From an uncultured Steroidobacteraceae bacterium (lineage in GTDB: Bacteria > Pseudomonadota > Gammaproteobacteria > Steroidobacterales > Steroidobacteraceae): a stretch of DNA of 7,666 bases. Shown in pieces: positions 1 to 5,494 of this stretch; the stretch's first letter is position 1; every line of letters starts with the position of its first letter. The position numbers and the translations under genes are program-made. The stretch covers positions 1 through 7,666 of the forward strand of contig CATPBQ010000264.1 of assembly GCA_955652795.1 (NCBI GenBank), written 5' to 3'. The notes beneath the pieces were generated by a model, which was given only the letters and a program-made list of their open reading frames with translations, had not been told where the DNA came from and made no database searches.

Positions 1-210
1 GAAGAAGTCATCGCCGGGCTTCACGCTGTGGTTCCCGGCGCTTAAGTCCAGGCCAAAATCGCCGGTGACGGGCTTGACGGGTGCGGTTGCGGCGGGCGCG
101 CTCGCCGGCGCGGCACGGGCGGGTGTGACGGGCACCGATTTCTCCTCGACGGGCTTTGAAGCGCAGGCAACGACCAGGGCAAGCGCTGCCATCCACGACA
201 GTACTCTCAT
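1..210 (-). CDS. M13-family metallopeptidase lipoprotein, N-terminal fragment (runs off left edge)
   Basis: The reverse strand reads 70 open codons from an ATG at 210 to the window edge. The N-terminus is a lipoprotein signal: a short basic start (MRVLSWM), a hydrophobic stretch, and a lipobox VVAC with Cys16 as the predicted lipidated residue. Residues 17 and 18 are Ala-Ser, with no Asp at +2, so outer-membrane sorting is likely. An Ala/Pro-rich linker (about 28-50) follows. Residues 52-70 then read FGLDLSAGNHSVKPGDDFF, and the SVKPGDDFF part matches the conserved start of M13 (neprilysin/PepO-type) zinc peptidases. The HExxH zinc site lies outside the window, so the activity is inferred from this signature alone. 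A weak Shine-Dalgarno (AAGG) precedes the start. The family usually comprises periplasmic or envelope-anchored oligopeptidases of about 680-700 residues. Confidence 0.8.
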   Translation of the reverse strand, partial: MRVLSWMAALALVVACASKPVEEKSVPVTPARAAPASAPAATAPVKPVTGDFGLDLSAGNHSVKPGDDFF

Positions 211-247
211 AGGCCTTAAGACCTTCGAAGCTGCGGGAGAGGCGCGC

Positions 248-253
248 ATCATA
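248..253 (-). promoter_or_regulatory. Possible -10 box for the M13 peptidase gene
   Basis: On the minus strand TATGAT (5 of 6 to the sigma-70 consensus) lies about 38 bases before the ATG at 210. It would give a transcript leader of roughly 30 bases containing the AAGG ribosome site. I see no recognisable -35 box. The region where it would sit (about 271-276) is instead the loop of a 7-bp GC-rich inverted repeat (264-270 with 281-287). Confidence 0.3.
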
Positions 254-353
254 CGGCAGTGCTGCGCCGCCGGGAGGCCAGCGGCGCGAAATGTTGCCGC
301 ACGCGTTCCCGCGTTGCTCGCTTCGTCGGCACAGGCACTCGACTCGTCGCGCT

Positions 354-920
354 CTAGGGTTGCTCGCCCCAGTAGCGCACCAGGTCGCGCCACTCGCCGC
401 GTGCCGGCGGTGCGGGTGGCGCGCTCTCGGTGCCGAGGTACAGGAAGCCGACGATGGCATCGGTGGAAGCGAAGCCGAGCGCCTGCTTCACAATCTGATC
501 ATACGCAGGCCCTCCGGTCTTCCACATGGCGTTGAAGCCAAGCGCGAACGCCGCCAGCATCATGGCGTGCGCGGCCGCGCCCGCGGACAACGTCTGCTCG
601 ATCACCGGAATCTTCACCGCCGGGTTGCACTGCGCGGCCACCACGACGATCAGCGGCGCGCGCAACGCCTTGAGCCGCTCGCGCTGCAACGCCTGTGCGC
701 CGAGTTGCGGCTGGACGCGCTGCACGTGATCGGCGAACAGGTCCCCCAGGCGCTCGCGGGCGCCGCCGCGCACCACGACGAAGCGCCAGGGACGCAGGCG
801 CCCGTGGTCGGGGGCGCGCACCGCACTGGAAAAAATGAGCTGCAGCGCGCCCTCGTCCGGCGCCGGCTCGGTCAGCGCCCGGGCGGAGCGCCGCTGAAGA
901 AGAGCGTCTATGGCCTGCAT
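354..920 (-). CDS. YdjA-type FMN-dependent nitroreductase family protein
   Basis: The 188-residue product, read from an ATG at 920, closely follows E. coli YdjA, one of the smallest nitroreductase-fold flavoproteins (about 183 aa). Motifs in order are an RRSAR phosphate/FMN-binding segment at 10-14 with EPAP just after it, APDHGRLRPWRF at 36-47, RAPLIVVVAAQ at 87-97, EQTLSAG at 108-114 and IVGFLYLGT at 156-164. Members bind FMN as dimers and use NAD(P)H to reduce nitro compounds, but the physiological substrate of this subgroup is not known. A longer in-frame start at 1052 exists but adds 44 residues with no family similarity, so I chose 920. Its start abuts or overlaps the divergent methyltransferase gene. 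A stop (TAG) at 354-356 is followed by a 143-base gap before the peptidase gene on the same strand. Confidence 0.92.
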   Translation of the reverse strand: MQAIDALLQRRSARALTEPAPDEGALQLIFSSAVRAPDHGRLRPWRFVVVRGGARERLGDLFADHVQRVQPQLGAQALQRERLKALRAPLIVVVAAQCNPAVKIPVIEQTLSAGAAAHAMMLAAFALGFNAMWKTGGPAYDQIVKQALGFASTDAIVGFLYLGTESAPPAPPARGEWRDLVRYWGEQP

Positions 921-1548
921 GGGCGCATTGTCGCAGACTCGCCCCGTGCTGATACTGTCCGAAGCCTGCGAGCGCAACAAGGGACCGATCCTGGAGGTTC
1001 TCAGGACCGAGTTCGCCGCCAGCCGCAGCGTTCTGGAGGTCGGCAGCGGCACCGGTCAGCATGCGGTGCACTTCGCCGCGCACCTGCCGCACCTCGCCTG
1101 GCAGCCGAGCGAGCAGGACGAACAGCTGGCGCCGCTCGCCGAACGCATCCGGCTGGAAGGCACGTCCAATGTGCGCTCGCCCATCACACTGGATGTGCGC
1201 GACCATCCCTGGCAGGTAGCGCGGGTGGACGCGGTATTCAGCGCCAACACGCTGCACATCATGGCCTGGAGCGCGGTGCGGGCCTTCGTTCGCGGCGTGG
1301 CGGGCGTCCTTACGGCGCCGGGCGTGTTGTGCGTGTACGGACCGTTTCGCTTCCAGGGGCAATATACGAGTGACAGCAATGCGCAATTCGATCGCTGGCT
1401 GAAGGCCCGCGACCCCTTGAGCGGCATCCGGGATTTCGAGGCGCTCGAGGCGCTCGCGCGCGCGCAGGGCCTGGTGTTCGCCGCCGACCACCCCATGCCG
1501 GCCAACAACCGCACGCTGGTGTGGCGCCGGGCGCCGGCCGGCGCCTAG
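910..1548 (+). CDS. DUF938 / METTL26-type SAM-dependent methyltransferase
   Basis: The 212-residue product carries the full signature of the DUF938 family (bacterial relatives of human METTL26). It has ERNKGPIL at 21-28, a glycine-rich SAM-binding motif I (VLEVGSGTGQHAVHFA, 41-56), HLAWQPSEQD at 61-70 closing the nucleotide-binding half, ANTLHIMAW at 112-120, YGPFRFQGQY at 143-152, SDSNAQFD at 154-161 and MPANNRTLVW at 196-205. It is therefore a class I Rossmann methyltransferase, but the acceptor substrate is unknown for the family. Start choice is uncertain. ATG910 has a purine-rich GAAGAAGAG upstream, ATG919 is in frame without a good ribosome site, and GTG946 would fit the family's short N-terminus best. 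With 910 or 919 the gene overlaps the nitroreductase start; with 946 a 25-base gap separates them. apt follows after 14 bases, suggesting co-transcription. Confidence 0.9.
   Translation: MACMGALSQTRPVLILSEACERNKGPILEVLRTEFAASRSVLEVGSGTGQHAVHFAAHLPHLAWQPSEQDEQLAPLAERIRLEGTSNVRSPITLDVRDHPWQVARVDAVFSANTLHIMAWSAVRAFVRGVAGVLTAPGVLCVYGPFRFQGQYTSDSNAQFDRWLKARDPLSGIRDFEALEALARAQGLVFAADHPMPANNRTLVWRRAPAGA
949..977 (-). promoter_or_regulatory. Possible sigma-70 promoter for the nitroreductase gene
   Basis: On the minus strand TTGCGC (977-972) and TATCAG (954-949) are separated by 17 bases. The start would fall near 942, about 22 bases before the nitroreductase ATG. The match is modest (3/6 and 4/6). 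The site lies entirely inside the coding part of the divergent methyltransferase gene, as it must because the two genes share their 5' ends. Confidence 0.3.
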
Positions 1549-1562
1549 CGTAGAGTGCGCGC

Positions 1563-2108
1563 ATGGACCCCGACACGTTACGCGAGATCCGCGAAGCCAT
1601 CCGCGCCATTCCCGATTATCCGAAACCGGGCATCACGTTCCGCGACATCACGACACTGCTGGGGAATGCGCGCGTTTTCCGTGCCGTGGTGGACCAGCTG
1701 GTACAGCCGTGGCTCGGCGCGCACATCGATCGCGTCGCAGGGATCGAGGCGCGCGGATTCATTCTCGGCGGCGCGATCGCACATCAGCTGTCGGCGGGCT
1801 TCGTCCCCATCCGCAAGAAAGGCAAGCTCCCGTATGCCACGGTGCGTGTCGCCTACTCCCTCGAGTACGGGCTCGATGAAATGGAAATGCATCGCGATGC
1901 CGTCGGCAGCGCAGAGCGCATCATTCTCGTGGACGATCTGATCGCCACCGGGGGCACGGCCGAAGCGGCCGTGAAGTTGCTGCGCTCCCTCGGAGCCCAG
2001 ATCCTTGCGGCCTGCTTTATCATCGACCTGCCCGACCTCGGCGGGTCCGCGCGCCTTGCGGCCCTGCAGGTGCCGGTGCGCACGCTGGTGAGCTTTCAGG
2101 GACACTGA
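1563..2108 (+). CDS. apt: Adenine phosphoribosyltransferase
   Basis: The 181-residue protein converts adenine plus PRPP to AMP and pyrophosphate in cytoplasmic purine salvage. It is full length for the family. Recognisable parts are the N-terminal IPDYPKPGITFRDITTLL (16-33), which forms the adenine-site hood region, the GIEARGFILGG segment (60-70), RKKGKLP at 84-90 in the flexible catalytic loop region, and the PRPP-binding motif IILVDDLIATGGT (120-132) with its paired aspartates Asp124-Asp125. Start at ATG1563 is supported by alignment of the DYPKPGI motif near residue 20. The ribosome site is weak (GAG 7 bases upstream), and a -10-like TAGAGT sits at 1551-1556. The gene lies 14 bases after the methyltransferase stop and ends just before a probable terminator. 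Confidence 0.97.
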   Translation: MDPDTLREIREAIRAIPDYPKPGITFRDITTLLGNARVFRAVVDQLVQPWLGAHIDRVAGIEARGFILGGAIAHQLSAGFVPIRKKGKLPYATVRVAYSLEYGLDEMEMHRDAVGSAERIILVDDLIATGGTAEAAVKLLRSLGAQILAACFIIDLPDLGGSARLAALQVPVRTLVSFQGH

Positions 2109-2111
2109 CCA

Positions 2112-2153
2112 CCGCTGTCCGGCCCTGACGGCGGGAATTATTATTTTATTTTT
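2112..2153 (+). terminator. Probable intrinsic terminator after apt
   Basis: CCGCTGTC (2112-2119) pairs with GACGGCGG (2127-2134) through 8 pairs including one G-U, closing a 7-base loop. GAA and then a T-rich run (TTATTATTTTATTTTT, 2138-2153) follow. The run is broken by single A residues but stands out sharply in this GC-rich sequence. It begins four bases after the apt stop, so it would end the methyltransferase-apt transcript. Confidence 0.65.
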
Positions 2154-2211
2154 CAATGCGATACCAGCGTCTGACGGCCAACATTACGTTGCAGTCATAC
2201 GGCACTTGCGC

Positions 2212-2226
2212 GACCGGAATCCGGTC
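2212..2226. promoter_or_regulatory. Perfect 15-bp palindrome, candidate operator of the His/Lys-rich small gene
   Basis: GACCGGA-A-TCCGGTC is a perfect inverted repeat with 7-bp arms around one central base. Its last base is also the first base of the CATAAT -10 box of the downstream gene, so a dimeric regulator bound here would contact the promoter directly. It has no T-tract, so it is not a terminator. I cannot name the regulator. Confidence 0.45.
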
Positions 2227-2231
2227 ATAAT
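2226..2231 (+). promoter_or_regulatory. Probable -10 box of the His/Lys-rich small gene
   Basis: CATAAT matches the sigma-70 -10 consensus at 5 of 6 positions. Transcription would begin near 2238, giving a leader of about 39 bases that carries the GGAG ribosome site. No good -35 box lies at 16-18 bases spacing: the nearest TTG-containing hexamer, TTGCGC at 2206-2211, is only 14 bases away. That suggests dependence on an activator or another sigma factor. Confidence 0.45.
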
Positions 2232-2276
2232 ACGCGCGCCTTAGCTTCCTACTTTCTTCCTTTGGAGACTAAATCG

Positions 2277-2474
2277 ATGTTCAAGAAGCTCGTCCCAGTC
2301 GTTGCCCTGGCCCTGCTCGCGGGTCCGGTTTTCGCCGCTGACGCACCGGCCACCGCGCCGGCCGCCGAGCAGCCCGCGGCCCCGGCAAAGTCCCATCACA
2401 ACAAGAAGCACCACAAGAAATCCACCAAGGCCGGCGCCTCGACGGCCGATCAGTCGAACGCGCCTGCCAAGTAA
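2277..2474 (+). CDS. Small exported Ala/Pro- and His/Lys-rich protein, Asr-like
   Basis: The 65-residue product starts with a clear Sec signal peptide: Met-Phe-Lys-Lys, a hydrophobic core (LVPVVALALLAG), and a probable cleavage after Ala20 in PVFA-AD. The mature part of about 45 residues has an Ala/Pro-rich half (APATAPAAEQPAAPAK) and a basic cluster, KSHHNKKHHKKSTK, with four His and six Lys, then a polar tail. It should be unstructured. Composition and order resemble Asr acid-shock proteins of enterobacteria, which have a signal peptide followed by Ala/Pro and HHKK segments, but such low-complexity similarity does not prove homology. Periplasmic acid buffering, metal binding or chaperone-like roles are conceivable. 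ATG2277 is chosen over an in-frame TTG at 2262 because GGAG sits 9 bases before it and the signal peptide begins there. The gene is monocistronic, with its own promoter and terminator. Confidence 0.85.
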   Translation: MFKKLVPVVALALLAGPVFAADAPATAPAAEQPAAPAKSHHNKKHHKKSTKAGASTADQSNAPAK

Positions 2475-2501
2475 CCGTCACTCGTTTGACTGAAGGTTAC
2501 C

Positions 2502-2534
2502 GAGCCCCGCCCCCAAGGCGGGGCTCTTGTTTTT
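2502..2534 (+). terminator. Strong intrinsic terminator after the His/Lys-rich small gene
   Basis: GAGCCCCGCC (2502-2511) and GGCGGGGCTC (2517-2526) form a perfect 10-bp stem around the loop CCCAA. The T-rich tail TTGTTTTT (2527-2534) follows immediately. It lies 27 bases after the small gene's stop codon. Confidence 0.96.
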
Positions 2535-2605
2535 GGGCCTTGCCGCTTGCCGCCGCGGGCAGTGGGGGCTTGCGGCTTTCCTCAAACGGGTTCAAATTTG
2601 CTCCC

Positions 2606-2893
2606 ATGGATGGGACGCAGCAGGCCGCAATACACCAGGCGCTGGTTGCGGTACAACATGCCGTAACGAACATGACTTTTCCGAGCTGCGATCAGGAGGA
2701 TCTGATCGAAGCCATTGATCGGGTCGAAGAACAGCTGCACGTCAACCACCCGAACGTGGCCCTCATGTGCCGCTTCCTGAACTCCATCGCGAGAAGCCTG
2801 CGCGCGCAGCCGGAAGCGCGTGACGCCTGCCTCGCCATCGAAGACGCGATCGGCAAGGCCGGCATGCCCAGCACCTGGCAGTCCGGTATCTGA
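2606..2893 (+). CDS. Hypothetical 95-residue helical protein
   Basis: I do not recognise this protein. From ATG2606 it reads 95 residues with no signal peptide or membrane segment, and it looks mostly alpha-helical: residues 5-22, 30-46, 49-67 and 70-85 have helix-like patterning. Three cysteines (28, 55, 75) are present with no metal-site spacing. An in-frame upstream ATG at 2486 is unlikely to be the start because the extension would run through the intrinsic terminator at 2502-2534. No Shine-Dalgarno is visible before 2606. Codon use matches the neighbouring genes, and the amino-acid composition (charged, heptad-like EDLIEAIDRVEEQL) favours a real protein. It is monocistronic, with gaps of over 130 bases on each side. 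Confidence 0.65.
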   Translation: MDGTQQAAIHQALVAVQHAVTNMTFPSCDQEDLIEAIDRVEEQLHVNHPNVALMCRFLNSIARSLRAQPEARDACLAIEDAIGKAGMPSTWQSGI

Positions 2894-2998
2894 TCACCCC
2901 GGTCCCTGACCCGCGGCGGCCCGCTTAGGGTCGCGGGGCACCGGCCGCACGCGCAGCTGAAAGCCGGCTGAGCGGCCGCGGCGCCGGCCGCGCGGGCG

Positions 2999-3026
2999 TT
3001 GCGTTCGCGCGCGGGCGCGGTCTAAG
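2999..3026 (+). promoter_or_regulatory. Possible promoter of the antiporter gene
   Basis: TTGCGT (2999-3004) and TCTAAG (3021-3026) are 16 bases apart, with 3/6 and 4/6 consensus matches. Transcription would start near 3033, only about 4 bases before the ATG at 3037, and no Shine-Dalgarno is present. The rest of the 2894-3036 gap is very GC-rich with short inverted repeats but no T-tract, so I call no terminator there. Confidence 0.3.
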
Positions 3027-3036
3027 TTGCGCGTCA

Positions 3037-5037
3037 ATGTTCGCTCCTCTCTCCCAGTTCGCTCCTCTCTCCCAGGCTCTCATTCTGCTGGCGGGTTCCG
3101 TGTTGCTCGTGACGATCGCACGGCGCCTGGCGCTGCCCACGAGCATGGCTTACCTCGTGGTCGGTCTGCTGCTCGGACCACACGCGCTGGGCGTGGTGTC
3201 GGATTCGGGTTCGACGCGACTGCTGGCGGAGCTCGGCGTGGCGTTCCTGCTGTTCACGCTGGGGCTGGAGTTCTCGCTGCCACGCATGCTCGCCATGCGC
3301 CGCGAGGTCTTCGGACTCGGCGCAGCCCAGGTCATCGCCACAGCCGGCGTGTTCGCGCTCTTCGGTCACCTGCTCGGCATTGCGTGGCTCATCGCGATCG
3401 TGCTGGGGGGCGCCGTGGCGATGAGCTCGACCGCCATCCTGCTGCAGCAACTCACGGAGCGCGCCGAGCTCAACCGAACGCACGGGCGGCTCGCGTTCAG
3501 CATGTTGCTGTTCCAGGACCTGGCGTTCGTGCCGTTCCTCGCCCTGGGTGGCGCGCTGATCGCCGGACAGAGTCACTTCCAGCTGAGCGACAGCGTCGTG
3601 GCGGTGATCGGCGGCGCGCTCGCAATCGTGGCGGTGCTGGCGGCCGGGCGCTGGCTGCTGCGCCCGCTGTTTCACGAGATCGCCCATAGCCGCCTGCGTG
3701 AGCTGTTCACGCTGGCGGTGCTGCTGGTGGTGCTCGCCTCGGCGTGGGTGTCGCACGTCGCCGGCCTGTCGTTCGCGCTGGGTGCATTCCTGTCGGGGAT
3801 GATGCTGGCCGAGACCGAATACCGGCACCAGATCGAAGCGGTGATCCGCCCGTTTCGCGACATCCTGCTCGGGCTGTTCTTCATCTCCGTGGGCATGCTG
3901 CTCGACATGCACCTGCTCGGGCGCGTCAGCGAGCTCGCCCTCGTGTTGCTCATGCTGCTCACCCTGGTGATCCTCAAGGCGACCATCGCCGCGCTGGTCA
4001 CGCGCCCCTTCACCACCTCGCGCTTCAAGGCGCTGCGCACCGGCATCGTCATGTCCATCGGCGGTGAGTTCGGGGTCGCGCTGTGCACCATCCTGCTGCA
4101 GGCCGGCCTGGCGCCTGAAGGCCTCGGCGAGCCGCTGCTGGTCGCGATCGTGCTGTCGATGCTCCTGAGCCCGCTGATCCTCAACAACAACAAGCGCCTC
4201 GCGCGCTGGCTGCTGCGCGAGCACGCCCCGATGCCCACCGCCAGCGAGCGCGAGGAGGCTGCCACCCATGAGATCGCCCGGCGCGAGCACGTCATCCTGT
4301 GCGGCTTCGGCCGCGTCGGCCAGAACGTGGCGCGGGTCCTGGAATCGCAGGGTTTCGAATACATCGCGCTCGACCTGGACCCGGCGCGCATCCGCGCCGC
4401 ACGCCAGGCCGGGGACCCGGTCGTGTTCGGCGATTCGGCGGACGAGGAACTGCTCACAAAAGTCGGGCTGTGGACCGCCAGCGCGATTGTCATCAGTTTC
4501 GCCGATCCCGCCACCTCGCTCGGCATCCTGCACGCCGTGCGCCGCCTGCGGCCCGAGGTGCCGGTGCTGGTGCGCACCCAGGACGATGCCCGCATCAAGG
4601 AGCTGCAGGATGCGGGAGCCACCGACGTCGTTCCGGAAACCTTCGAGGCGAGTCTCATGTTGGTCTCGCACGTGCTGATGCTGCTGCACGTGCCGGTGGC
4701 GCGCGTGGTGCGCACGCTGGGCGAGATCCGCAGCAACCGCTACGCGGTACTGAGAAATATCGTGCCGAGCGGGGATGCGGGCCCGGTCGATGAGATCAGC
4801 GAGCAGCGCGAGGAGCTGAAGTCCGTGGTCGTGCCCCCGGGAGCGTGGGCGGTGGGCCGCACGCTGGGTGAAGTGCGCAACCGCGGTGTGGAGGTGACCT
4901 TCACCGGCGTGCGGCGCCTGGGAATCCTCGGGCGCGAGCCCGCCGGCGACACGGTGCTGCGCGACGGGGACATCGTCGTGATCTACGGTCGGCCCGAGGA
5001 GCTGGAACGTGCCGAGGCGGTGCTGCTGGCCGGATGA
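3037..5037 (+). CDS. CPA2-family monovalent cation/proton antiporter with RCK (TrkA-N/TrkA-C) domains, Kef-like
   Basis: This 666-residue inner-membrane protein exchanges K+ (or Na+) for H+ by family assignment. Residues about 14-390 form the multi-helix Na+/H+ exchanger domain: LLFTLGLEF in an early helix, the FQD pair with Gln160-Asp161 at the ion site as in KefC-type exchangers, and DILLGLFFISVGMLLD in a later helix. Residues about 417-535 form a TrkA-N/RCK Rossmann domain with GFGRVG (423-428) and an acidic Asp446 ending strand 2, suited to NAD(H). Residues about 578-662 fit a TrkA-C domain. The KefB/KefC cytosolic regulatory loop (HALESDIEPF in E. coli KefC) reads EYRHQIEAVIRPF here, so glutathione-linked gating as in KefC should not be assumed. 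E. coli KefB/C are about 600-620 residues and YbaL about 558, so this one is slightly longer. The start is fixed by the first helix beginning at residue 14. Residues 2-13 are a duplicated FAPLSQ. Confidence 0.92.
   Translation: MFAPLSQFAPLSQALILLAGSVLLVTIARRLALPTSMAYLVVGLLLGPHALGVVSDSGSTRLLAELGVAFLLFTLGLEFSLPRMLAMRREVFGLGAAQVIATAGVFALFGHLLGIAWLIAIVLGGAVAMSSTAILLQQLTERAELNRTHGRLAFSMLLFQDLAFVPFLALGGALIAGQSHFQLSDSVVAVIGGALAIVAVLAAGRWLLRPLFHEIAHSRLRELFTLAVLLVVLASAWVSHVAGLSFALGAFLSGMMLAETEYRHQIEAVIRPFRDILLGLFFISVGMLLDMHLLGRVSELALVLLMLLTLVILKATIAALVTRPFTTSRFKALRTGIVMSIGGEFGVALCTILLQAGLAPEGLGEPLLVAIVLSMLLSPLILNNNKRLARWLLREHAPMPTASEREEAATHEIARREHVILCGFGRVGQNVARVLESQGFEYIALDLDPARIRAARQAGDPVVFGDSADEELLTKVGLWTASAIVISFADPATSLGILHAVRRLRPEVPVLVRTQDDARIKELQDAGATDVVPETFEASLMLVSHVLMLLHVPVARVVRTLGEIRSNRYAVLRNIVPSGDAGPVDEISEQREELKSVVVPPGAWAVGRTLGEVRNRGVEVTFTGVRRLGILGREPAGDTVLRDGDIVVIYGRPEELERAEAVLLAG
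3040..3075 (+). repeat. Perfect 18-bp tandem duplication at the antiporter start
   Basis: TTCGCTCCTCTCTCCCAG occurs twice in exact tandem (3040-3057 and 3058-3075), directly after the ATG. It encodes FAPLSQ-FAPLSQ in front of the first transmembrane helix. The unit is a multiple of three, so copy-number change keeps the frame. The codons are identical between copies, which indicates a recent slippage event or selection on the DNA rather than only on the peptide. Confidence 0.97.
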
Positions 5038-5066
5038 GCGAGCGCGCCCACGACGCACCGGCCCGC

Positions 5067-5072
5067 TAAGAT
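5067..5072 (+). promoter_or_regulatory. Possible -10 box for the VOC-ppc unit
   Basis: TAAGAT (4/6) sits 32 bases before the VOC start, giving a predicted leader of about 26 bases that includes AGGAG. No -35 box is evident in the GC-rich sequence before it. The unit could also be read through from the antiporter gene, whose stop is 67 bases upstream with no terminator between. Confidence 0.25.
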
Positions 5073-5104
5073 ACCCAGCGCCTTGAGGATCAGGAGTCGC
5101 CCGC

Positions 5105-5494
5105 ATGCACAAGAGCCGCCTCGCCGGGTTCATCATCGATTGCAACAGCGACGATCTGGATGCGGCCGCACGCTTCTGGAGCGCGGCGCTGGGACTCGCC
5201 GCGGAGTCGCCCGCCAGCGCCGGGGACGCGCTGTACCGCACACTCGATACGCCCGCCGATCAGCCGCACCTGGAGGTGCAGAGCGTCGCTCACCCGAGCC
5301 GCGTGCACCTGGACATCGAAACCGATGACATCGAGGCCGAAGTGCGCCGGCTCGAGAAGCTCGGCGCCCGGCGCATCGGCCCGGTTGGAACGTGGGTTGT
5401 GATGGAGGCGCCCACCGGCCAGCGCTTCTGCGTGGTGCGTGCGCAGCGCGCCGATTTCGACGCCAGAGCCAACACCTGGAACGACTCAAGGTGA
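5105..5494 (+). CDS. VOC-superfamily (glyoxalase-like) protein
   Basis: The 129-residue protein has the paired beta-alpha-beta-beta-beta pattern of the vicinal-oxygen-chelate fold, of the short glyoxalase-like type. It shows GFIIDCNSDDLDAAARFWSAALG at 8-30 (first strand, helix), HLEV at 55-58, RVHLDIETDDIEAEVRRLEKLGA at 66-88 and WVVMEAPTGQRFCVV at 97-111, the usual last strands with the 'M-x-x-P-x-G-x-x-F-C-V' signature. His68 and Glu101 occupy positions where metal ligands sit in related proteins, but metal binding is inferred. The substrate is unknown; dioxygenase, lyase, isomerase and resistance functions all occur in this fold. Start ATG5105 is supported by AGGAG 8 bases upstream. Its stop overlaps the GTG start of ppc by four bases (GTGA), indicating an operon with translational coupling. 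Confidence 0.87.
   Translation: MHKSRLAGFIIDCNSDDLDAAARFWSAALGLAAESPASAGDALYRTLDTPADQPHLEVQSVAHPSRVHLDIETDDIEAEVRRLEKLGARRIGPVGTWVVMEAPTGQRFCVVRAQRADFDARANTWNDSR

Noticed and set aside
921..1052. 44-residue N-terminal extension of the nitroreductase to ATG1052
   Set aside because: The extension has no similarity to the YdjA family and runs antisense through conserved methyltransferase motifs. The family N-terminus fits ATG920.
291..1373. 360-codon open frame on the plus strand across the nitroreductase and methyltransferase
   Set aside because: It is a repetitive Arg/His/Ala/Gly translation without motifs and conflicts with two real genes.
499..1491. 330-codon open frame on the minus strand across the nitroreductase and methyltransferase
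   Set aside because: It spans two confidently identified genes in another frame, and its sequence has no family features.
1530..1545. Perfect 16-bp palindrome GGCGCCGGCCGGCGCC at the end of the methyltransferase gene
   Set aside because: It lacks a T-tract and encodes the Ala/Gly/Pro-rich tail, so it is not called a terminator. In such GC-rich DNA a short GC palindrome is weak evidence for an operator, and apt follows too closely for termination here.
2486..2605. Upstream extension of the 95-residue gene to ATG2486
   Set aside because: The extension would be translated through the strong terminator hairpin, and its residues look non-protein-like, so ATG2606 is preferred.
2894..3036. Inverted repeats in the GC-rich gap before the antiporter, for example 2972-2978 with 2985-2991 and 2910-2915 with 2932-2937
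   Set aside because: Stems are only 6-7 bp with no following T-run, and the sequence is so GC-rich that such matches are expected by chance.
3034..5241. 735-codon open frame on the minus strand opposite the antiporter
   Set aside because: The translation is low-complexity, rich in His, Gln, Arg and Glu, with no recognisable domain. It mirrors the real antiporter gene and arises from strong GC bias at third positions.
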